This document shows, piece after piece, positions 7,462-14,697 of a stretch of DNA of 23,688 bases (the stretch's first letter is position 1; every line of letters starts with the position of its first letter). The notes below the pieces were generated by a model. That model was not told the DNA's origin and searched no databases. It saw only the letters and a program-made list of their open reading frames with translations. Origin of the DNA: QNFN01 sp033722135 (GTDB lineage: Bacteria > Pseudomonadota > Gammaproteobacteria > QNFN01); the NCBI GenBank assembly GCA_033722135.1, contig JAWVZO010000016.1:1-23688 (forward strand), read 5' to 3'. The position numbers and the translations under genes are program-made.

Positions 7462-7518
7462 GGGGTTCGGGGTTTCCAGTGGGCCGGCGGTCGCGGCCCG
7501 TTCCTACATGACGTCAAT

Positions 7519-8259
7519 CTAGCACAGCGGCCCGCGGCCTCGCCGTGCCTTGTCGACCTGGGTCAGGATGCCGCGCAGGATCTGGATCTCGTCCTCCTCC
7601 GGGCGGGCGCGTGCGAACATCCGGCGCAGCCTGCGCATCACCCTTCCGGGACGCGCCGGGTCGATGAAGTCGATCGCCTGCAGGGTCCGCTCGAGGTGGG
7701 CGAAGAACCCCTCGATCTCGTCCGCCGTGGCCGGCCGGTGCGACACCGCCTCCGTCTCCCGGTCCCGATCACCCTCGAGACCGGCCACGCGCACCTCGTA
7801 GGCGAGCACCTGCACCGCGGCGGCGAGGTTGAGCGAACCGTAGCCGGGATCGGTCGGGATGGTGACCAGCGCATGGCAGCGATCGAGATCCTCGTTGCTC
7901 AGCCCGGTCCGCTCGGGACCGAAGAGCAGCGCCACCGCGCCCCGGGCGCGCTCCGCGACGAGCTGCGCGGCCGCCCCGCGCGGGTCGAGCGTGGGCCAGC
8001 GTATCGAGCGCGGGCGCGCGCTGCTGCCGATCACCAGCCGGCAGCCGGCGAGCGCCGCGTCGAGATCGTCGCAGACGCGCGCCGCGGCGAGCAGGTCGTC
8101 GGCGCCGGCGGCCATCGCGGTCGCGTCGGCATGGGGAAACTGTCGTGGCGCGACGAGGCAGAGCTCCGCCAGCCCCATGGTCTTCATCGCGCGGGCGACG
8201 GCGCCGATGTTGCCGGGGTGGGACGGGGCGACGAGGACGATGCGGATGCCGCGGAACAT
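7519..8259 (-). CDS. trmJ: tRNA (cytidine/uridine-32-2'-O)-methyltransferase TrmJ
   Basis: This SPOUT-class SAM-dependent enzyme of 246 residues 2'-O-methylates position 32 of tRNAs. The family N-terminus IRIVLVAPSHPGNIGAVARAMKTMG is complete. The knotted SAM site is seen in LLFGPERTGLSNEDL (residues 111-125) and IPTDPGYGSLNLAAAVQVLAYE (134-155). The C-terminal region (170-246) is helical and basic, as expected. Start ATG 8259 is clear from the conserved N-terminus. There is no Shine-Dalgarno sequence in front of it, and a promoter lies so close (8266-8295) that the transcript may be leaderless. cysE follows on the same strand. suhB is divergent, a common arrangement in gammaproteobacteria. 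Confidence 0.95.
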   Translation of the reverse strand: MFRGIRIVLVAPSHPGNIGAVARAMKTMGLAELCLVAPRQFPHADATAMAAGADDLLAAARVCDDLDAALAGCRLVIGSSARPRSIRWPTLDPRGAAAQLVAERARGAVALLFGPERTGLSNEDLDRCHALVTIPTDPGYGSLNLAAAVQVLAYEVRVAGLEGDRDRETEAVSHRPATADEIEGFFAHLERTLQAIDFIDPARPGRVMRRLRRMFARARPEEDEIQILRGILTQVDKARRGRGPLC

Positions 8260-8265
8260 CGCGGC

Positions 8266-8295
8266 ACTCTAGCGGCGCCGCGCGCGCGGTGACAA
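8266..8295 (-). promoter_or_regulatory. Predicted trmJ promoter, leaderless
   Basis: On the minus strand TTGTCA (8295-8290, five of six to consensus) is followed after 18 bases by TAGAGT (8271-8266). Only GCCGCG separates this -10 box from the trmJ ATG at 8259. Transcription would start at or next to the A of the start codon. No ribosome binding site is visible. Confidence 0.5.
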
Positions 8296-8326
8296 GCGCG
8301 GGCGCGTGGCAACGGTCGGCGCCAAC

Positions 8327-8335
8327 TGCTATTCT
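8327..8335 (+). promoter_or_regulatory. Predicted extended -10 of suhB
   Basis: TGCTATTCT has the form of an extended -10 element (TGn plus TATTCT). The -35 region (TGGCAA at 8307-8312, spacer 17) is poor, which is tolerated at extended -10 promoters. The expected start lies near 8342, giving a leader of roughly 24 bases without a clear Shine-Dalgarno sequence. Confidence 0.45.
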
Positions 8336-8365
8336 TGCGCCCCTTTTCCGCCGTCGAACGCCGTC

Positions 8366-9163
8366 ATGCACCCCATGCTCAACATCGCGATCGGGGCCGC
8401 GCGCAGCGCCGGCGACCTGATCGTCCGCCACCTCGAGCGGGTCGACCGGCTCACCATCGGCACCAAGCAGCGCAACGATTTCGTCACCGAGGTCGACCGC
8501 CTCGCCGAGGCCGAGATCATCCGGCGGATCCACCGCGCCTACCCGCAGCATGCGATCCTCGCCGAGGAGAGCGGCGAGCACGGCGAGGACGAGTACGAGT
8601 GGGTCATCGACCCGCTCGACGGCACCACCAACTTCCTCCACGGCCATCCGCAATTCGCGGTATCGATCGCGCTGCGCCACCGCGGCCGGCTCGACCAGGC
8701 GGTGGTCTACGATCCGCTGCGCCAGGAGCTGTACACCGCCAGCCGGGGGGCCGGAGCGACGCTCAACGACCGCCGCATCCGCGTCACCCGGGCCAACGGC
8801 CTGCCCGGCAGCCTGCTCGGCACCGGCTTCCCGTTCCGCCAGCAGGAGCATCTCGACGCCTACCTCGGCATGTTCCGGGCGCTGTTCCCGGAGGCCGCCG
8901 GTATCCGCCGGGCGGGCGCCGCCGCGCTCGACCTGGCCTACGTCGCCGCAGGACGCCTGGACGGTTTCTGGGAGATCGGCCTGAGCCCGTGGGACATCGC
9001 CGCCGGCGCCCTCCTCGTGCTCGAGGCGGGCGGCATGGTCTCGGACTTCGACGGCGGCAGCGACTACCTCGAGACGGGCAACGTGGTCTGCGCCGGTCCG
9101 CGGTTGCAGGCGGCGATGCTCGCGGCGATCAGGCCCCACCGCGGCGAGGCGCTGCGCCGCTGA
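8366..9163 (+). CDS. suhB: Inositol-1-monophosphatase family protein SuhB
   Basis: This 265-residue protein is a Mg-dependent phosphatase. In E. coli SuhB also binds NusA and RNA polymerase as part of the rRNA antitermination complex. The metal-site motifs are Glu67 (AEES), WVIDPLDGTTNF (Asp82, Asp85) and PWDIAAG (Asp210). ATG 8366 gives the family N-terminus MHPMLNIAIGAARSAG; an upstream GTG would add 20 unrelated residues. It is the only plus-strand gene between trmJ and secF and ends 13 bases from the end of convergent secF. An inverted repeat CTGACC/GGTCAG spans that junction but is too weak to call a terminator. Confidence 0.96.
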   Translation: MHPMLNIAIGAARSAGDLIVRHLERVDRLTIGTKQRNDFVTEVDRLAEAEIIRRIHRAYPQHAILAEESGEHGEDEYEWVIDPLDGTTNFLHGHPQFAVSIALRHRGRLDQAVVYDPLRQELYTASRGAGATLNDRRIRVTRANGLPGSLLGTGFPFRQQEHLDAYLGMFRALFPEAAGIRRAGAAALDLAYVAAGRLDGFWEIGLSPWDIAAGALLVLEAGGMVSDFDGGSDYLETGNVVCAGPRLQAAMLAAIRPHRGEALRR

Positions 9164-9176
9164 CCCGGGATGGAGG

Positions 9177-10115
9177 TCAGGGCAGGTCGTCGACCTCCGC
9201 CCCCTCCTTCTTCACCTCGAGCATGTCGGCACGGCTGATGCCGAGCAGCAGCGTCACCGGGCTCGCGACGAAGATCGATGAGTAGGTGCCGATCACCACG
9301 CCGACGATCAGTGCCAGCGCGAAGCTGTGGATCACCTCGCCGCCGACCAGGAACAGCGCGATCAGCACCAGCAGCGTCGTGCCCGAGGTCATCAGCGTGC
9401 GGGCCAGGGTCTGGTTGACCGAGCCGTTCATGACCTCGACCGCGCTGCCCTTGCGCATCTTGCGGAAGTTCTCGCGGATCCGGTCGAAGACGACGATGGT
9501 GTCGTTGAGCGAGTAGCCGATCACCGCGAGCACCGCGGCGAGCACGGAGAGGTCGAAGTCGGCCTGCACGACCGAGAAGAAACCGAGCACGACGAGCACG
9601 TCGTGGACCAGCGCCGCGACGGCACCGAGCGCGAAGCGGTACTCGAAGCGAAAGCCCACGTAGATCAGGATGCCGGCCAAGGCGTAGAGCATCGCCAGGC
9701 CGCCGGCCTCGGTCAGCTCGTCGCCGATCTGTGGGCCGACGAACTCGACACGGCGCAGCTCGACGGCGCCGTCCGCGGCCTCGCGCAGCGCGCGGACCAC
9801 CTCGGTGCTGAGATCGGCGCTGCTGATGTCCTGGCGCGGCGCGAGGCGGATCAGCACGTCGCGGGGGGTGCCGAAGTGTTGCACCGTGGTGCCTTCGTAG
9901 CCGTTGTCGGCGAGCGTTGCGCGCACGTCGGCCAGGTCGACGTCGGCGGTGTAGCCGAGTTCGACCAGCGTGCCGCCGGTGAAGTCGATGCCGAAGTTCA
10001 GGCCGCGCACCGCCAGCGAGCCGATCGCGACCAGGATCAGCAGCGCCGAGAAGACGTAGGCGATCCGGCGCTTGCCGAGGAAGTCGATGTGCGTGGTCTT
10101 CTTGAATAGTTCCAT
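9177..10115 (-). CDS. secF: Protein translocase subunit SecF
   Basis: This 312-residue inner-membrane protein works with SecD and YajC to drive proton-motive-force-dependent late steps of Sec export. It has an N-terminal span at 19-37 and then the family motif LNFGIDFTGGTLVEL (39-53). A periplasmic domain runs to about residue 130 and is followed by five spans (about 136-290). The conserved YSLNDTIVVFDRIREN motif is at 201-216. ATG 10115 lies 13 bases after the secD stop. It is the last gene of the queA-tgt-yajC-secDF unit. Confidence 0.97.
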   Translation of the reverse strand: MELFKKTTHIDFLGKRRIAYVFSALLILVAIGSLAVRGLNFGIDFTGGTLVELGYTADVDLADVRATLADNGYEGTTVQHFGTPRDVLIRLAPRQDISSADLSTEVVRALREAADGAVELRRVEFVGPQIGDELTEAGGLAMLYALAGILIYVGFRFEYRFALGAVAALVHDVLVVLGFFSVVQADFDLSVLAAVLAVIGYSLNDTIVVFDRIRENFRKMRKGSAVEVMNGSVNQTLARTLMTSGTTLLVLIALFLVGGEVIHSFALALIVGVVIGTYSSIFVASPVTLLLGISRADMLEVKKEGAEVDDLP

Positions 10116-10128
10116 GGCGTGGCTTCCG

Positions 10129-11985
10129 TCAGATCGCCAGGGCCTTGACCCGGCGACCGCCGTAGACCAGGTTGATCACCGCGCGTGTGCCCATGATCGC
10201 GGTGAACATCGAGGTGACGATGCCGATCGACAGCGTCACCGCGAAGCCCTTGATCGGGCCGGTGCCGAAACTGAACAGCACCACCGCGGCGATCAGCGTC
10301 GTGATGTTGGCGTCGGCGATGGTCGACAGCGCCTTCTCGTAGCCCGAGTGGATGCTCGCCTGCGGCGTGCCGCCGGCGCGCAGTTCCTCGCGGATGCGCT
10401 CGAAGATCAGGACGTTGGCGTCGACCGCCATGCCCACCGTGAGCACGATGCCGGCGATGCCGGGCAGCGTCAGCGTCGCCTGCAGCAACGACAGGACGGC
10501 CACCACCAAAACCAGGTTCATGGCCAGCGCGAGGTCCGCGACCAGGCCGAACACCCGGTAGTAGAGCGCCATGAAGACCAGCACCAGGCCAAAGCCGAGC
10601 ATCACGGCGTTGAAGCCCTGCTCGATGTTGTCGCGGCCGAGGCTCGGCCCGACGGTGCGCTCCTCGACGATGTGGATCGGCGTCGCCAGCGCGCCGGCGC
10701 GCAGCAGCAGTGCCAGGTCGCGCGCCTCCTCGGTCGAGTCGAGGCCGGTGGTCTGGAAGCGGTTGCTGAAGTGATCGCGGATGGTCGCGACGCTGATCAC
10801 CTCCTCGGTCCGCTTGGTGGTGCGCACCGGCTCGCCGTCGACGATCTTCGTCTCGGTGCGGTTCTCGATGAACACCACGGCCATCGGCTTGCCGATGTTG
10901 TCGCGCGTGACGTTGCTCATGCGCCGGCCGCCGTTGCCGTCGAGGCGCACCGTGACCGCCGGACCGCCGTTCTCGTCGATGGTCGAGGCGGCATCGACGA
11001 TCTGGTCGCCGGTGACGATGATCTGCTTGTCGAGGAGGATCGGCTGCCCGTTGCGCTCGTAGTAGAGCTTGGCGTTGACCGGGACGCGGCCGGACTCCAG
11101 GACGGTCTGCACGTCGTGCTCGGTGTCGACCAGCCGGTACTCGAGGGTCGCCGTGGCGCCGAGGATCTCCTTGGCGCGGGCGGTGTCCTGGACGCCGGGG
11201 AGCTGGACGACGATGCGGCTCTCGCCCTGCTGCTGGATCACCGGCTCGGCGACGCCGAGCTCGTTGACCCGGTTGCGCAGCGTGGTGATGTTCTGCTGCA
11301 GCGCGAAGCGGCGGATCGACTCGGCCTCGTCCTCGCTGAGACGGGCGATCAGGTGCGGCTCGCCGTCGCTGACGGCGTCGACCACCAGGGCCGGGAACTC
11401 GCGCTCGATCAGGCGCTCGGCCTCCTCGAGCCGCGACGCGTCGGCGAAGCGCACCCTGACGTCCTCCCCGGTGCGCGTCACCGTCTGGTAGCGGATGCGG
11501 TTGTCGCGCAGCAGGCGGCGGAGGTCGCCGACGATGTTCTCCACGGCCTGGCGTACCGCGGCGTCCATGTCCACCTCCATGAGGAAGTGGACGCCGCCGC
11601 GCAGGTCGAGCCCGAGGTACATCGGTGCCGCGTCGATCGTGCGCAGCCAGTCGGGCGTGGCCGGGGCCAGGTTCAGCGCGACGACGTAACCCGGGCCGAG
11701 CCCCTGCTTGATCCGCTCGGCCGCCTGCAGCTGGGTCTCCGTTTCCGCGAAGCGCACCAGCAGGAGGCCCTCCTCGAAGCGGGTCGACTTGGGTTCGATG
11801 CCCGCGCGCTCGAGGATGCCCGAGACCTGCGCCAGCGTGCCCCCGTCGACGTCGACGCCACGCGCCGAGGCCGAGATCTGCACCGCCGGATCCTCCCCGT
11901 AGAGGTTGGGCAGCGCGTAGACCAGCCCGACCGCGACCACCGCGGCGATCAGCAGGTACTTCCAGAGCGGGTACTTGTTCAGCAT
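10129..11985 (-). CDS. secD: Protein translocase subunit SecD
   Basis: The protein has 618 residues, the usual length for gammaproteobacterial SecD. It carries an N-terminal span (8-26), the conserved LGLDLRGGVHFLMEVD motif (124-139) and the large periplasmic P1 domain. Five C-terminal spans follow (about 450-605), with GMAVDANVLIFERIREEL as the RND-family membrane signature. With SecF it forms the motor that pulls translocated proteins into the periplasm. It starts at ATG 11985, 25 bases after the yajC stop, and is followed by secF after 13 bases. Confidence 0.97.
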   Translation of the reverse strand: MLNKYPLWKYLLIAAVVAVGLVYALPNLYGEDPAVQISASARGVDVDGGTLAQVSGILERAGIEPKSTRFEEGLLLVRFAETETQLQAAERIKQGLGPGYVVALNLAPATPDWLRTIDAAPMYLGLDLRGGVHFLMEVDMDAAVRQAVENIVGDLRRLLRDNRIRYQTVTRTGEDVRVRFADASRLEEAERLIEREFPALVVDAVSDGEPHLIARLSEDEAESIRRFALQQNITTLRNRVNELGVAEPVIQQQGESRIVVQLPGVQDTARAKEILGATATLEYRLVDTEHDVQTVLESGRVPVNAKLYYERNGQPILLDKQIIVTGDQIVDAASTIDENGGPAVTVRLDGNGGRRMSNVTRDNIGKPMAVVFIENRTETKIVDGEPVRTTKRTEEVISVATIRDHFSNRFQTTGLDSTEEARDLALLLRAGALATPIHIVEERTVGPSLGRDNIEQGFNAVMLGFGLVLVFMALYYRVFGLVADLALAMNLVLVVAVLSLLQATLTLPGIAGIVLTVGMAVDANVLIFERIREELRAGGTPQASIHSGYEKALSTIADANITTLIAAVVLFSFGTGPIKGFAVTLSIGIVTSMFTAIMGTRAVINLVYGGRRVKALAI

Positions 11986-12010
11986 GCGCCGGTTTCGCTC
12001 GCCGATCGCC

Positions 12011-12340
12011 TCACAGGGTCTCGGCGGAGCCCTTGGGCAGGGTGGCGGCGATCGCCTGGCGCTGCACCTTGACCTCGACGCCGTCGGCGACCTGCAGCTG
12101 CACGAAGTTGTCGCCCAGGTCGCTGATGACGCCGAATAGCCCGCCGTTGGTGACCACCTCGTCGCCCTTGTCGAGCGCCTCGATCATCTTCTTGTGTTCC
12201 TTCTGGCGCTTGCTCTGCGGGCGGATCAGCAGGAAGTAGAAGACCACGAAGATCAGGATCAGCGGCAGGAAGCCCATCAGCGGGTCGCCCTGCTGTCCGG
12301 ACGCGGACTGCGCCCATGCGTTCGAGATGAAGAAATCCAT
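12011..12340 (-). CDS. yajC: Sec translocon accessory subunit YajC
   Basis: The protein has 109 residues, with one membrane span at about 22-39 (MGFLPLILIFVVFYFLLIRP). The conserved RPQSKRQKEHKKM stretch and the small beta domain GDEVVTNGGLFGVI follow. YajC binds SecDF and YidC in the inner membrane. The 63-base gap to tgt contains a G+C-rich palindrome (GCGGCCGGCCGC) and AAAGGGCAA before the ATG. A CATAAT at 12408-12403, across the tgt stop, could be a -10 box, but I find no matching -35. Confidence 0.95.
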   Translation of the reverse strand: MDFFISNAWAQSASGQQGDPLMGFLPLILIFVVFYFLLIRPQSKRQKEHKKMIEALDKGDEVVTNGGLFGVISDLGDNFVQLQVADGVEVKVQRQAIAATLPKGSAETL

Positions 12341-12403
12341 CGCTTTGCCCTTTCGGTCCAGGGTGGTTATGCCGCTGCGCGGCCGGCCGCGGCAAAGCGC
12401 GCA

Positions 12404-13519
12404 TTATGACACAGGAGGCTCGCCTTGCGACCGGTCGACGTGGAAGCGCGCCACCCACTCCGCGAGGGCGCCGGCGGCGATCGCCTCGCGCATCCCGGCC
12501 ATCAGCCCGAGGTAGTAATGGAGGTTGTGGATGGTGGCCAGGCGCGCGGCCAGGATCTCCCCGCAGGCATGCAGGTGGCGCAGGTAGGCGCGCGAGAAGT
12601 GGCGGCAGGTGTAGCAGCCGCAGGTGGGGTCGAGCGGGCGGGGGTCGTCGCGGTGTCGCGCGTTGCGGATGCGCAGGTCGCCGTAGCGGGTGAACAGGTG
12701 GCCGTTGCGCGCGTTGCGCGTCGGCAGCACGCAGTCGAACATGTCGATGCCGCGCTGCACCGCCGCGACGATGTCCTCGGGCGTGCCGACGCCCATCAGG
12801 TAGCGCGGACGGTCGTCAGGCAGCCGCGGCCCGAGGTCCTCGAGGATCCGTTCCCGGGCCGCCTTCGGCTCGCCCACCGAGAGCCCGCCGACGGCGTAGC
12901 CGTCGAAGCCGATCTCGAGAAGCCCGTCGAGCGACGTGGCGCGCAGCGCGGGGAACATCCCGCCCTGGACGATGCCGAACAGCGCCGCCGGGTTGTCGCC
13001 GTGCGCCTCGCGCGAGCGCCGCGCCCAGCGCAGCGAGAGCTCCATCGAGGCGCGCGCCGCGGCCTCGGTGACGGGGTACGGCGTGCACTCGTCGAAGATC
13101 ATGACGACGTCGGCGCCGAGCGCGCGCTGCACGGCCATCGACTCCTCCGGCCCGAGAAAGACCCGCGCCCCGTCGACCGGCGAGCGGAAGGTCACGCCGT
13201 CCTCGGTGACCTTGCGCATCGCGCCGAGGCTGAAGACCTGGAAGCCACCGGAATCGGTCAGGATCGGCCTCTGCCAGTGCATGAAATCGTGGAGATCGCC
13301 GTGGCGCGCGATCGTCCCGGTGCCGGGCCGCAGCATCAGGTGGAAGGTGTTGCCGAGCACGATCTCGGCGCCGAGCTGCTCGAGCTCCTCGGGGAGCATC
13401 GCCTTGACGGTGCCGTAGGTGCCGACCGGCATGAAGGCCGGCGTCTCGACGCTGCCGCGCGGGAACACCAGGCGCCCGCGGCGCGCGGCGCCGTCCCGGC
13501 CGAGCAGATCGAAGCGCAT
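12404..13519 (-). CDS. tgt: tRNA-guanine transglycosylase
   Basis: This 371-residue enzyme replaces G34 by preQ1 in tRNAs with GUN anticodons, on the queuosine pathway. The active-site acid is Asp89 (LTDSGGFQVFSLG) and the nucleophile is Asp262 (MFDCVLPTRNARNG). Zinc ligands are Cys300, Cys302, Cys305 and His331, matching the C-x-C-x2-C...H pattern. ATG 13519 overlaps the queA stop as TGATG. A longer upstream reading in the same frame lies inside queA and has no family similarity. The product is used next by QueA. Confidence 0.97.
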   Translation of the reverse strand: MRFDLLGRDGAARRGRLVFPRGSVETPAFMPVGTYGTVKAMLPEELEQLGAEIVLGNTFHLMLRPGTGTIARHGDLHDFMHWQRPILTDSGGFQVFSLGAMRKVTEDGVTFRSPVDGARVFLGPEESMAVQRALGADVVMIFDECTPYPVTEAAARASMELSLRWARRSREAHGDNPAALFGIVQGGMFPALRATSLDGLLEIGFDGYAVGGLSVGEPKAARERILEDLGPRLPDDRPRYLMGVGTPEDIVAAVQRGIDMFDCVLPTRNARNGHLFTRYGDLRIRNARHRDDPRPLDPTCGCYTCRHFSRAYLRHLHACGEILAARLATIHNLHYYLGLMAGMREAIAAGALAEWVARFHVDRSQGEPPVS

Positions 13520-14559
13520 CACGCGGTCGGCTCGGGCGCGCGGCTGACCAGCATCGCGTCGCCGTAGCTGAAGAACCGGTAGCGTGCCGCCACCGCGTGA
13601 CGGTAGGCGGTGAGCACGTGGCCAGTGCCGGCGAAGGCGCAGACCAGCATCAGCAGGGTCGATTCCGGCAGGTGGAAGTTGGTGAGCAGCAGGTCGACCA
13701 CGCGGAACCGGAAGCCCGGCCGGATGAACAGCCGCGTCTCGCCACGCGTCGGGCGCAACTCGCCCGACGCCGCCGCGGCTTCCAGGCTGCGCACCGTGGT
13801 CGTGCCGACGGCGACGATCCGCCCGCCCCGGGCCCGCGCCTCGGCGATTGCCGCGCAGGTGGCCTCGGGCACCTCGTACCACTCCGCGTGCATGCGGTGG
13901 TCATCGAGCGCCTCGGCCCGTACCGGCTGGAACGTGCCGGCGCCGACGTGCAGCGTCACGCGGGCGCTGGCGACGCCCACCTCGGCCAGGCGCTCGAGCA
14001 GCGGCGTGTCGAAGTGCAGCCCGGCCGTCGGCGCGGCGACGGCGCCGGGCGTCCGGGCGAAGACGGTCTGGTAACGCTCGCGATCGAGGGCGGTGTCGTC
14101 ACGCGTGATGTAGGGGGGCAGCGGCACGTGACCGACCCGGTCGAGCCACGACGCGGCATCGTGGTCCCCCTGCAGCTCGATCTCGAACAGGTCGTCCTCG
14201 CGCCCGACCACGGTGGCGTCCATTCCGCCGTCGAGCTGCAACGCGCCGCCGGGTTTCGGGGTCTTGCTGCTGCGGAGCATGGCCAGGAACCGGGGGCCGC
14301 CGAGCAGCCTTTCGACGAGCAGCTCGACGCGGCCGCCGCTCGCCTTGCGGCCGTGGACGCGTGCCGGTATCACCCGCGTGTCGTTGAACACCAGCAGGTC
14401 GCCGGGCGCGAGGCGCCCGGGCAGGCCGGTGACCGTCGCGTCCTCCACCCGGCCGTCGCGGCCGTCGAGGCAGAGCAGGCGGCTCGCGCTGCGCTCGGCG
14501 AGCGGCGACTGCGCGATCAGTTCGGGCGGCAGGTCGTAGCTGAACTCCTGGCGACGCAT
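13519..14559 (-). CDS. queA: S-adenosylmethionine:tRNA ribosyltransferase-isomerase
   Basis: The 346-residue enzyme adds the cyclopentenediol ring precursor from SAM to preQ1-tRNA, making epoxyqueuosine. Family motifs are FSYDLPPELIAQSPLAERSASRLL at the N-terminus, VFNDTRVIPARVHGRK, APTAGLHFD, TLHVGAGTFQPVR and LLLTNFHLPESTLLMLV. ATG 14559 is fixed by the conserved N-terminus MRRQEFSYDLP. It is the first gene of the minus-strand unit. Together with the plus-strand cyclase gene it borders 138 bases of intergenic DNA (14560-14697), in which I see TAGTAT (14631-14636) only as a weak plus-strand -10 and no clear queA promoter. Confidence 0.97.
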   Translation of the reverse strand: MRRQEFSYDLPPELIAQSPLAERSASRLLCLDGRDGRVEDATVTGLPGRLAPGDLLVFNDTRVIPARVHGRKASGGRVELLVERLLGGPRFLAMLRSSKTPKPGGALQLDGGMDATVVGREDDLFEIELQGDHDAASWLDRVGHVPLPPYITRDDTALDRERYQTVFARTPGAVAAPTAGLHFDTPLLERLAEVGVASARVTLHVGAGTFQPVRAEALDDHRMHAEWYEVPEATCAAIAEARARGGRIVAVGTTTVRSLEAAAASGELRPTRGETRLFIRPGFRFRVVDLLLTNFHLPESTLLMLVCAFAGTGHVLTAYRHAVAARYRFFSYGDAMLVSRAPEPTA

Positions 14560-14697
14560 GGCGCGCGATGGTAGTCGTGCCGCCCGGGGGCGGCAAGCTG
14601 GCGCGTATCCATAGACGGTTCCCGATAGGTTAGTATCTGCGGCGGGATGGGGGGTCACGCCGGCGTGACACACCGGGACGCGGGAGGCGCCCGACCG

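Noticed and set aside
7509..7516. TGACGTCA palindrome and a TTGACG -35-like box between trmJ and cysE
   Set aside because: No -10 box at proper distance and no known bacterial regulator with this site; eight bases can occur by chance.
7769..9139. Minus-strand open frame of 456 codons opposite suhB and running into trmJ in another frame
   Set aside because: suhB and trmJ have intact motifs in their own frames; this frame crosses the divergent promoter region and has no domain.
10072..12072. Plus-strand open frame of 666 codons opposite secD
   Set aside because: secD on the minus strand is complete with all family motifs; the antisense translation is low-complexity and His/Asp/Arg-rich.
13520..13882. 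Longer N-terminus for tgt
   Set aside because: The extension lies inside queA and the tgt family start MRFDLLGRDG is at 13519.
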